A model generated the notes under the pieces. The model was not told the origin of the DNA. It saw only the letters and a program-made list of their open reading frames with translations, and searched no databases. The position numbers and the translations under genes were made by a program. From NCBI RefSeq assembly GCF_933775445.1, contig NC_065873.1, positions 7,378,001 to 7,442,000 of the forward strand: a stretch of 64,000 bases of DNA, given 5' to 3'. Below, one piece after another: positions 47,698 through 58,700 of this stretch. The stretch is from Argentina anserina. Taxonomy: Eukaryota; Streptophyta; Magnoliopsida; Rosales; Rosaceae. Position 1 is the stretch's first letter; every line of letters begins with the position of its first letter.

Positions 47698-49245
47698 TGA
47701 TAGGAGCACTTTGTGCGACGTTCTTAACATGTTTCTACCTCAATTTGTACTTTGCTTAGCCCTTATTGTTGTACTATTGAGTCATTGAGTCGTAGTAAGA
47801 GTCTTGAGCAGTATTGGATGCATTTTTGTGCTTACATGAGTTTAAAACGCATAATTGGTTTATATTCCTAGTTTGACTAGGAATCCTTGTTATGTTTTGA
47901 AACTAATTATCTCTTACTTATGATTTTATTTTCTTATTTTCAGATTGGATTTAAGAGATAATTAAAAAAAAAGATTGAGCCAAGTCATGCAACAATTAAA
48001 TAGAAGATGATCATTAAAGGCATAAAACATGACATGTTTTAGGGAATAAAACATGGCATGTTTTAGGGATTAAAGCATGCCATGTTTTAGGGAATACAAC
48101 TTTCCATGTTTTAGGGATTAAAGCATGACATTATTATAGGAAGAAAGAAGCAATTTCAAACCCTCCATCTTTCCTCTATATATACATGGCTTCACCTCTC
48201 AAATATCATCACTTCTCATTTGCATTCAAGAGCCAAACCTCTACCAAAATACTACCTCAAACATCATTTACCAAAACAGCAAGCCATTCTCCCCATATAC
48301 AAATTCCATCTCCACCGAAATCACCATTGAAGACATACCTCCAAGGTTCCTACAACGTGTGATTTTCGCAACTCTTCTCCACGGGTTTGTTCGTTTTTGA
48401 TTTTTTACAATACTTTGTCTATGAAGATTGTAGTATGATGTTTGTGTGGGATTATTGTTTTGTATTAAGAATCGAAATTTTCAGATTGTTTTATTGGATT
48501 TTTGGTTCTTTGCCAAATTAATGGTTTCCTATAATTAATGAGTTTGTATTTCTATTGTTGTGTTCTAATCATCTTTCTCATACTTTTAGATAATTTTCAG
48601 ATATGTATATATGAATTTAGTGCTTGGATGTAGTCCCTAAGATTGTGTTTGAGTGCTAGATTCATCAACCATATTGACACAAATCGAATCATGCCCTAAG
48701 TAGGTTCGGTTTGTGTTGATTAAAAGTGGTAAAAATTCTGGAAATTTGCATGTAAAACCATGGTGGGTGACGCCATACATGAAACATGTCTCCAACAAAG
48801 ATTTGGTGCTTAAATGTAATTGAATTTGATTTATACTCTAAGTGTTATTGAATTTGATTACATGCAAATTTAGATTAGGCCCTAAGTCAATCTAAATGTT
48901 AATTGAAATCTTGCATGATTAGATGATCCCCTAAGGCTCTAATTGTATTGGTGTCTAAAAAGTATGTAATTGGTTGAATTAGAATCCATGATAGGTTCGA
49001 ACTTGTAATTATGTGGTGTAATGATAAATTTGGTTTAAGTTTGTTAAAGAGAAGTTGATCATGTAAATAATAATTTAGATTTTATTTTAATAGTTAATAA
49101 TCAATCTCAAACCCCCCATTATTTGTTAACACTAAAAGTTTAGAGTTCCCTTCAATTTCCCGGAAAGAACGATCCCTGCTTATTCTATACTAACGATGAT
49201 GTTTTACAGGGTTTATTATAGACGTTTTAACAAAATGCTCTATCA
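47698..49245 (+). repeat. 3' LTR of the Athila element
   Basis: Starts TGATAGGAGCACTTTG and ends GCTCTATCA. Nearly identical to the 5' LTR apart from small changes and fewer palindromic repeat units (about 48025-48130). Followed by AAATA. Confidence 0.95.
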
Positions 49246-49513
49246 AAATATCGGTAGTGAAATTGAATTTAATTATATAGAAAATTATATTAAAAGGTAC
49301 ACAAAATTTAAAATTATTGGAAATATTGGAAAATATCAAAAATATAGGGAAATATCAGAAAATATTGAAAATTTCGAACGAAATTAATTTAGTATAACAA
49401 AGATATATCCTTACCTAAAAAAAAATGAAATTATCGCCGAAATATCGACGATAATTTCGATTTTTTAGTCCTTGGTCTAATATAGTTCCACGTACCTAAC
49501 ATTCACTTAAAGT

Positions 49514-50993
49514 ATCTCTCATAATGAATCTGGGCTATGGAACAAGATTTATCAGAGGAAGTATCTCCATTATGCTTGTTTGGTGCTAAATTGCTCAAGC
49601 AAGGTCTTAAATAGAGAATTGGTAATGGTTTTGCTGTTAAATTTTGAACTGATAGATGGTCCCCTTGTGGTATTCTAGAAAAAAATTCTCTTGATCACTC
49701 TGTTATTAATCGTAGCGCCAATGTGAATGATTTCTGGGCTAATGGTATGTGGAACTCCTCGTTGTTTGCTATTCATTTACTTGAGCATATAGTTGATATT
49801 ATAATTACTATTCATATTTCTAGTTGTGATTCTCCTGATAAAATCATTTGGAGATGAACTGCTTCTGGGATTTTTTTTCTGTGAAATTTGCTTACCAGGT
49901 CATGTGTGAGGATATAAACTTTCAAAGTATCCCTGGTTGAAGATTTGGTCTCTAAATATTCCTCCTAAGCTTAAGATCTTCTTTAGGACCTTTATTTCAT
50001 GCAAGATTCTTACTAATGTCCAAAGATTCAAGAGGAAGCTCACTGGTAACCCTTCTTGTATTCATTGCAATGATATTCCTAAAACTATGATTCACTTATT
50101 CCGTGATGTCCTAAATCTATGCTGGTTTGGAAGTCTTTCAATATCCCCACCAACATGTTAGCTACTTTTTCTTTAAATTGGGAAGATTGGTTGTATGCTA
50201 ACTTGATGCAGAATGATTATCAATAACTTGAACTGGAATGTCTTCTTTGTATTTTGCTGCTGGTATATTTGGAAATGGAGATGCAAGAATATTTTTAAAG
50301 AAAATTATCAATACCCTATTAACCCTGCATATTTCATTCTCAGCTATGATTCTGAATGGTCTAAGGCAATGGCTAAATCTATTGTTCAAATAGTAAGACA
50401 TGTGGAATTATTATCTTGGATTAAACCTGCTTGTGGATTTATGAAACTGAATGTGGATGGCTCAAGGAATAGAAATGGAGAAATTGGTGTTGTAGGTGTG
50501 TTGAGGGATAGCAGTGGTGCTTGGATGGGTGGTTTTATGATTAATATTGGAACTGGTGAAGTCTTGCAGGCTAAGGCATGAGGTTTCTTTTATGGCCTAC
50601 AATTAGCCTTGAGTCAGCAAATTGCTAAAGTTGAAGTGGAATCTGATTCAGCCATTATGATAAATTTGTTAAAAAGATTCTGATGTTGACATGCACCCCT
50701 TAGGCACATTTGTGATGAATTGCAGAGCTATGATGCAACACTTTGAATCTATTCACATTAGACATATCCATCGTGAAAAAAATACAGTAACAGACCTATT
50801 GGCTAATAATAATAACCTTAATACTAAAGGAATTTTTCTTTTACATGAGCCACCAGTCTTGGTTACAGAAACTTTGCTTGATGACATTGTGGGAACTCAA
50901 AGGAGTAGAAGTTTTAAAACCAACAATGCTGGTTAAGTTCTTTTTAATTTTCTTTGTTTTGGGCTTCTAGCCTCATCCGTATCAAAAAAAAAA
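49514..50993 (+). mobile_element. 5'-truncated L1-type LINE
   Basis: Flanked by ACATTCACTTAAAGT (49499-49513) and ACATCCACTTAAAGT (50994-51008), a 15-bp target duplication with one difference. The A run before the right copy is the poly(A) tail. Broken coding inside matches the 3' end of plant LINE ORF2: a zinc-binding RT-type domain (IPPKLKIFFRTFISCK near 49950) and a plant RNase H-like domain (MKLNVDGSRNRNGEIGVVGV, then VESDSAIM). It lacks the endonuclease and RT core. Confidence 0.88.
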
Positions 50994-51008
50994 ACATCCA
51001 CTTAAAGT

Positions 51009-52318
51009 TCAATATGACAAAGAAGTCTGGGTCAGTCAAACAGTTAAACTAGCTTCTCTTCTTGGCCGATTGAATTCCCACGCGGAGTGCCCATAATAAT
51101 TAGGCCTAGGCTCTTTGTGGGTTCGATTTTTTGTTTTCGGCTTGCAATTTGTGATGAACCTTGGACATGCTGCAATTATGGTGGATTTCGACAGTGGGCT
51201 TTGGTGTTGGTTTTGAATCTCCATGGTGTGTTAGACGACCACAGTTGATAATCTCAATAACAACTATGCCATTTTTCTTTGCCTCCTACAAGTCTCCAAG
51301 GTTCTTAAGATCTAAGAAGACCATTCCCTTCCATTTGCAGGGGTTTTAAATTTTTTCGGATTTTTATTTTTTCATTTATTGGAATAAAATTAATGTGGGG
51401 ATTGAATTGCAGCTGGTGTGGGTACAGATAATGACAAAATGCTCTATGATCAAGTGAATGGCAAGCAACAACTGGCTACCAAGAAATAATTACAAGCACA
51501 AGTGCTACGGTGGAAAGAGGTGTATATATCCAATGTCCAATTTGTTCTTTACTGGAATTGATGAATTGGATTTTAATTAGATATGTTTCAAGGTAGCTAG
51601 TTAGAGTGATGTGCATTTATAAATGCTTTACTAGAGATAAGCTAAATTTTGAATGCGTAATTGTAATGGCTTCCTCAACTAGCTTTCTATTTTGTTTTCT
51701 TAACTAAATTTCTAGCTTGAATGTTGCTTGAATGTCTAATTGGGATTTTAGGGTTTGAGGTTTGTCTACTTAGATTGCTAAATGCTAATAATTAGTTTCC
51801 ACCTAGTATCACCCATATTGACCCCAAGTACTCCAAATCGATCTCCAACCTTTGCCTCCATTTGTTCTCCATCATATTACACTTCATTGCTAACACACTT
51901 AAATCTACCCCAGCAACACCCTATGAGAAAGACCACCGAAGTTTTCTGATACGAAAATATGTGGATAGAATAGTACATAAGCCTGCCTCTATTTTTTTTT
52001 GGAAATGACATAAGCCTGCCTCTAGGGCAACCACAATTTACAAAGAAAGACCGACGAGATTAAAGATTACTCCAAAGGGATATGATATTGAAATATAGGT
52101 TCTTTTATCAAAGCTTTAGCAATTTTTGATTAATTTAACAGTGAGAGCAAGCAAACCTCTAGCTAATTGATCTTACTGTGTTATCTGGTCTCCCCATGAT
52201 CTAACACTGCTCAATCAACATCATCTATCTTTCTCTCTTAAATATTATTCTTCAGTAGAGAAAGGGGAAAATTCTACTATACATCGCATATCATAGAAAG
52301 GCTGGGTTTCACACTTTC

Positions 52319-52381
<63 letters not shown>

Positions 52382-52796
52382 GTTATAAAGTTCCATCCTT
52401 TGATTGTTTGTCAAGCCTCCATCTCCAACTTCGCATATTCTTCGAAATATCATTAAAATCTATTGGGTCGAGTACAATATTAGCCAAGAAAAGCCTGATC
52501 GCTACCTCCTCTTAACTCAAACCTGTATGTTTATGTGTGTGTGTGTATATAGTCACAGTGAAAGAGACAGCATCCAGAGCTTTCTCGAAGAAGTAAAAGC
52601 ACCCCCCTCACAGAGATCTTAGCTGTTATCTCTCTCTCTCTCTCTCTCTCTCTGGTCCCTGAAAACTCAAAGGCCCCATAACTAGTTTGTCCTGCCCGTC
52701 CCCATCTCTCCCCCATAACCTCATTCTTTGCACCCATCAAGTACTTAAAAAGATCAAGGACAGAGAGCAAAGCACAGAATCAATCCAAGTGACAGC
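51009..52796 (+). other. Upstream region of the B-box gene
   Basis: No coding seen. 52321-52379 is a (CT)n microsatellite and 52631-52653 a shorter one. A TTATAAAG motif at about 52383 directly after the CT run is a plausible TATA box, placing the CT-rich leader and the second CT tract in the 5' UTR. Confidence 0.5.
52321..52379. repeat. (CT)n microsatellite
   Basis: About 29 uninterrupted CT units in the region upstream of the B-box gene. Confidence 0.95.
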
Positions 52797-53785
52797 ATGA
52801 AGATCCGGTGCGATGTCTGTGACAAAGCTGAGGCCACTTTGTTCTGCTCAGCTGATGAAGCTGCTCTTTGCGACGCCTGTGATCGCCGTGTTCACCATGC
52901 AAATAAGCTTGCAAGCAAACACAAGCGCTTCGTTCTTCTACAACCAACATGCAAAGACTCTCCTCGTTGTGATATCTGCCAGGTACTATGCTCTAATCCT
53001 TGTTATTATTGCTCAGTTTCTAGTTTCTAGTTTCTACTTCCCTTGATTTTCCATTAATTAATTGTATACATTAGAAGTTATGACAGAACTATAGTAAAGA
53101 ACACTAATTAAGCAACCTACCTTTGATTCTGAGATTGTTAGACTACTACCGTACCGGCTGTACGTTTCAAGTATCTTGGTAGTGTGCAAAATTGACTAGA
53201 CAAGAGGAACTTTTCTAATCTTGTCTTTGTATTAGATTTAGCTTATGAGACAAATTCCATTTCAAGACTCTGGCATATATATACAAAGCTTGAGAGTCCT
53301 AAATTAGTTTTGGTGGGTTAAATTTGCAGGAAATACGCGGATTCCTCTTCTGTCAAGAAGACAGAGCGATTCTTTGCAGGGACTGTGACCATTCAATCCA
53401 CAAAGCCAATGAACACACGAAAAAACACCACAGGTTTCTTCTCACTGGCGTGAAGCTTTCGTCTGATTCTACTCCATATCCGACTTCATCATCATCGTGC
53501 TCTACCTTCTCTGATGAAGTAGACATCACCAGCAGTACTGACCATGCAAGAGTAGACTCCAAGTCATCGACAAAGAGACCTAGAACAGGATCCAATGAAC
53601 AAACCTCATCGTGTAAGGTAGAGCATAATTGTTCTATCAGCGACAATGGTTCAGTAATTTCGACGAACAGCATGTCTGAGTACTTGATGGGAAATCAGAT
53701 CACCGAGTGGCGTGTGGAGGACCTTCTTGATGCTTCATTTGATTTTGATAGCTTCTATGAGGTTGGAAGTGCACCTTACTTGTAG
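52797..53785 (+). CDS. B-box zinc finger transcription factor (two B-boxes, 213 aa)
   Basis: Two exons, 52797-52982 and 53330-53785, joined in phase 0 (GT at 52983, AG at 53329). B-box 1 (residues 3-45): CDVCDKAEATLFC, CDACDRRVHHANKL. B-box 2 (about 55-100): CDICQ spans the junction, then FLFCQEDRAILCRDCDHSIH. No CCT domain. The C-terminal SEYLM..EWRVEDLLD motif fits the BBX20/21/22 group of plant light and photomorphogenesis regulators, acting in the nucleus through HY5 and COP1. The link to that subgroup is by family resemblance. Upstream is a CT-rich leader; the ATG at 52797 is the first that opens the frame. Confidence 0.92.
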
Positions 53786-55725
53786 AGAGCTAACAAGATC
53801 AGTTTTGCAGGCATATTGCATCTGGGAAACGATAGTTATACTTGTTAGAAAATGATTATGAGTCCAACTATTGTTTCCTAAGTTCCCAAAGCTATCACAT
53901 TAATTCACGTATGAGATACTCAGATATGTGATAATATTAGGACCCATCTTGTAACACAAGAATTGGGAAGGAGTGATGGAGTTGGGAAAAATATTAGTAA
54001 AATGAGTTGGAGTTTCTGACATGTTTAGTGAAGGAAGACTTCATAGGAACATGTGATATTGCCTGTTGTTTCACCTCAATCCCATCTACCAAGAACTACA
54101 GCTAGAGGGGCCATTGAGACTCATAGCACTATTATATAAGGATCGGAGTTCAGTTTTTTCTTTTCTTTTTCTGAATCTTGAAAATTGTATGACATTTCGT
54201 TCAAGCTTTGATGTGATATTGGGTGCCTGGATAATAAGTTATGGGAGTATCACGGTTGTTATCTCATATAGATGTGTACCTAAAAGAAAGAGTATTTCTT
54301 TGGCTGTAGAAAGGAGAACTAAGTAGGAGGTATAAAGTATGGACTTTGCGTATTCGTACCGTAAAGACATATTCTGGTAGTCAATTTGCTCATGTGCAGT
54401 CATTGGATGTAAATCCAAGGTCTAAGAGATCGAGCATGGCAATTGCTTTTCACCAATGAATCCAACAACAGGTGAGCACACTAGTCAATTAGATTCAACG
54501 GAAAGTTGAGCACAAGGTGTTTATGAACCAACCCGCATCTAAACTCTAGCAATTGCGCACTGGAAATACTTATTACCTGAGCGAGACTGCACACCATCAA
54601 TAATCTTCACTCTGAGTTGTGGCCTTCTCTCAGACTCGTTTCAGGTTAAAGAGTTGGAGAAGATGGAGAGTAGCTATCACTGTCCCTTTGGAAACTACAT
54701 GCCAACAATGAAGCCTTCTTTTTACACGGCTACTGGAGCTGCAAAAGTCAAGGACCAAGAGCAGTTCACAACTTTGTTTCAAACAACCGAGTAGGTAAGC
54801 AGTTTAGCAAGTGAAATTGCCTACAACGTTATAGTAGTATTCTCTATCACGGAAAAGAAGAGGTCGAGCCTACAATTTCTAGAAGAAAAGAACGCCAAAG
54901 AAAGAAAGGCAAATTCTTCTAACAGTATGAATACCTTTTAAGGCACACTACATTTACACAAAATGCAGAACTCTGGAACAGATTTATGAAGTCCCGCTTT
55001 ACAGTTCAAACTATGTACAATTGCCAAGTGAAAGAAGAAAAGCTTACATATGGTTTCAACTTTTAACATCTCTAAAATGTTAAAAAGTTGAACTCACACA
55101 ACTTTTGTTTACCGCAAAAAAAAAAATGTACAAGTCAATAAAAAGAGAAGTAATGAATTGATATTGCAGAAATGGATGGAGCATTGCTTCTTAAGCATAC
55201 ATTGTTCTATACACGGCAAAGTAACAATATAACACCAATCACAACATCTTGCTGCATGCTGAAGAAACAACGCATTATCCTGCATCTCATACTCCCAAAT
55301 GTGCCGGTTTCTTTTTCCCAGTTCTGTACCCTCTTATTTTACAGCCCCCTAGAGAGAACAACGTATAATATACCTTTCGGACAGTCACACTTACGTACAA
55401 CCAAACTAATTAAAGAATTGCACCCCCTATATAAAGGAAAATAGCAAGCCGGCAAATGATGACAAAGCCCTGCAAAATAAATGTGAAAATACAAAATGTA
55501 AAATACCCATGTAAACTACAGTATGACTGCTCATCCATCCTTTCAACAAAGAAAAGAAAATGACTTATTATCCATATAAAGTACTAAACCAACCAACTAG
55601 TCAAAGCAATCCTAACCCACATAAGTAACACAAGTTATACTGTCACCATTTCAAACTCATACAACCAATTTGATAAATAACAAGAAAAAGAATGCTGTTA
55701 CCTTTAGTTGAAGCATATAACAATG
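53786..55725. other. Intergenic between the B-box gene and the kinesin
   Basis: Convergent 3' ends: the B-box gene runs toward it from the left and the kinesin from the right. 53786-54400 probably holds the B-box 3' UTR. The open frames at 54066-54326 and 55172-55444 lack coding character or known motifs. A short frame at about 54664-54795 is not recognised. Confidence 0.5.
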
Positions 55726-58700
55726 TCATGAAGTAAATGCAAAAAGCCTATCTGCAATCTTTGTACGACATATTGGGCACTCGGAACAAGCAAGTGAGCA
55801 TGGTTTACATACTGCAAAAGACGTATATCATAGTTACCATTAGAATCACAAGTGGAAAGAGCTGAGAGCTTCTTTACATAGAAGTTCAAATTCACTTACA
55901 ACAAAAATGCCGGCAAGGCAATAGAATTGCTGCAGTTGGCGCTTCAAAGCAAACTTTACAGAAATGGGAATTGGCATCACCATTTCCCTGGTGTTTGAGC
56001 TCTTTTTCCTTCATCTCTTGCATTCGAGCCTGAAAACATGAAAGAAATATCTATATATAACACAACCTTCTAAACTCTTAAGTACTCCAATCCTTCACAA
56101 TTTGCAAACACTCGCTTAATTCTCTTTCTTTATTCTTTTATGCTACACCACCCATTATATGCCAGGGGTGTGCCATTTTTGACTCAAAGGAATGACAAAA
56201 CAAGTCTGGCACACTACAGTCAAAAGATAGTGCACACTAAGTTTTACCTTGAGGCGAAGAACAAGGGGTTCTTCTGTGCGAATTCCATCAGTAGCTGGTT
56301 TTGAAACATCCAATGGTTGTCTCTCTTTGTGGATAGTATTACTTTCACTATCAATTACTTTAAAACCATTATTGTTTTCCATGGAATCATTGTGTCTTTC
56401 TTCTGTTGTTGTCTCAGGGACAGCTCCACCTTCTTTCTTTAATTTTGCAACCAGAACCCACATGTTTGCCAAGTCGTTTTCAAGAGCTTCTTCTCTTTTC
56501 TTTGCATCTTCAACCTTTTTCCTATATTCCTCCTCTACAAATTCCTTTTCAGACAGAGCTGCCTCAAGAGCTGCCTCTCGCTGCTTTCTAGCCTGGAGTT
56601 CCATCCTTAAGTCATCAGAATCAAGATTCCATGACTCAAAGTCATCGGACAGGATATCATTACCACGACCAGAAAGTCTCCCTTTTCTCCCAGGTCTTAG
56701 TCCATCATTGTACTTGCGGTTAACGCCATTACCAGCATACATGTTAGAACTTCTAGAATTATTGGCTTGCTCACGAGCAGCTAACAACTCTTTCTCTAGT
56801 TTGGCATTCTGTAATGAAAGTTTTGTCACTTCACCGGCCAAATTTTTCAACTCAACAGCAGCAGCAGATGCCAGTTCCTTAGCATAAGAAGATTCTTCAG
56901 CCAGTTTTTGATTTTGCACATGTAACCCACTATTCTCCTCTGAAAACTGAACGTGCTCCAGCTTTAGTCTTTCATTCTCAATTTCCTATAACAAAAGCAT
57001 GAATTAGTTAAAGACTACTTTGAAATGGAAGCTACCTCTTGTATTAGTACAAGAACATTTTCAAACACAAAAGATAAGGGGAGTTATTAACAGTCCCAAT
57101 GTCAATCTACACTCCAATTAGTTACACTCACATGAAAAGTTCAAAAGGATTGTTTGTTATATGGGGAGTATCAATAATAATCCCCTAGAAGCAAAAAAAA
57201 TCCTAAAGATAAATATAACCTTTACCCAAAATGAAAATGATATACAAATCTAGGGATTGCATGTTCTTAACAGCTGCTATTGGCATGAATGACAGCAATG
57301 TCTACATGAAAGCTCACAAGAAGCATGAACAATAAACTAATGCAAAATAGAAAGCGCAACTCTTGTTACTTGGGCAGAATATCACTACAGGAAGAGAGTA
57401 CCAGCAATCTAGGATATACAAATTCAGAAGCTAAGAAAGATCAGCAATCACCTGAGACTGGATTTTCTTTCTCAATTCATCAACATACTCTTCAGATACA
57501 CCATACTCAGACGACGCTGATGATTTCTCACCAGGCACTGAAGCTAAGCGGCGCTCCAACTGATTGACTTTCTCTTGCAATTCCAAGTTCTCTGCACACT
57601 GAAAAGAACAAAAGATATTATTACACACAAACACATATAAATATATAGCACATGAAATAAAGGACAAAGCTAGATGGAATGATATTCTAACCTTATTTTG
57701 TAATTGCTCCTGAAGAATACGATTGTCTGCCGATTTTATCTGCATGAATTATATTTAAAGGAATAAATTTCAATTACCATTATGGAATATTATGTTATCA
57801 CCTATCATTTAGGGTTCATCAAACACCACTAGATAAAAAAAGGGAATAAGATAATGTAAGCACTCACTTCCAACTCAAACCCCTTCTCATCGCATTGTGT
57901 CATCAGTCTATTAACTGTCTGTTGCAATTAAAACAAAAATTCAGCTTGCGCAAAGTAAGACACAGTCACATGGGGTAACTAAAACCACATGAAATAATGA
58001 ATTGAGAACATAGAACAACCTGCTGCATCTCAACCAATGTTGCATTTGAGACTGACGCCTCACCACTTTCATTGATGCGCTGTTCTAAAATCCTCATCTG
58101 TCTTCTCTTTTCGTGGATATCATGTTCCAAGTTCTCAATCTGTAGGCAAGTGTAGTTATATAATCAAGGACATTTTTAAGTACATACACGTCAGCTGCGT
58201 AATGAAACTTTCAACTAGTAAATTTTCTAGATAGCAGAATGCTGCATTGTAATGCATGGAAAAAGATTGCATATCTGATTATCAAATAATGTGTAAAGGG
58301 GCAATAAATAACACTTATAAATATAACGGCACAGGATAAGCTTTGGCTACAATGAATGAAAATTTTACTTGAACTTTGGAGCTATCAGGGTCATTTGCTG
58401 ACTGCTCCATCATTCGCTTCAAGGTGCTGGTGCCAAGTGCTATCTCTCCAGCAAGCATCTTTACTTGCTCGACAAGCAGATCTCTATGATCTGTCATTGT
58501 CATCCCTCCCTATATACATATAATAAAAATTAATAAAGCAAACATAATTGAATCATAGAACTTGTTAATATTCTATGAGAACACATACTAATGTCTTAAA
58601 ACATAATTGAAATTATTAATAACACTTAGCAAAAGTAATTAAAGATTTATACAGTGATAAGTTCCGAACTTACTGTTGAAATTATTAGTAACACTTGGCC

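Larger units (their letters stand above)
34531..49245 (+). mobile_element. Athila-lineage Ty3/gypsy retrotransposon
   Basis: LTRs of 1572 and 1548 bp, TGAT at the start and ATCA at the end; AAATA flanks both sides (34526-34530, 49246-49250). A typical Athila primer site follows the 5' LTR, and gag-pro and pol are open over 841 and 930 codons. No envelope-like ORF lies between pol and the 3' LTR. A CACTA element occupies 40170-43163. LTRs are close to each other in sequence, so this insertion is younger than the Tat element. Three lesions: an in-frame TAG, a changed RT catalytic motif, and the CACTA insertion. Confidence 0.95.
33786..49473. mobile_element. hAT-like non-autonomous repeat split by the Athila element
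   Basis: GGTCTAAT lies at 33778-33785 and again at 49474-49481. Between them, minus the Athila element, is about 970 bp of AT-rich DNA built from ATATCGG, GAAATATC and ATTTCGGAA-like motifs. The right end reversed starts AAGGACTAAAAAATCG; the left reads GCAAGAAATACAATATCGG, so inverted ends are weak. An 8-bp duplication suggests hAT. A segment of about 90 bp occurs once on either side of the Athila insertion (34436-34530, 49252-49340), so the host repeat contained a tandem copy. Confidence 0.6.

Noticed and set aside
50198..50581. ORFs in the LINE as an intact gene
   Set aside because: The plus-strand 122-codon frame is only the RNase H-like part of a broken LINE ORF2.
56249..56887. 212-codon plus-strand ORF
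   Set aside because: It is the exact antisense of the large coiled-coil exon of the kinesin; its Ser/Leu-rich composition is what the complement of Glu/Lys/Ala codons gives.
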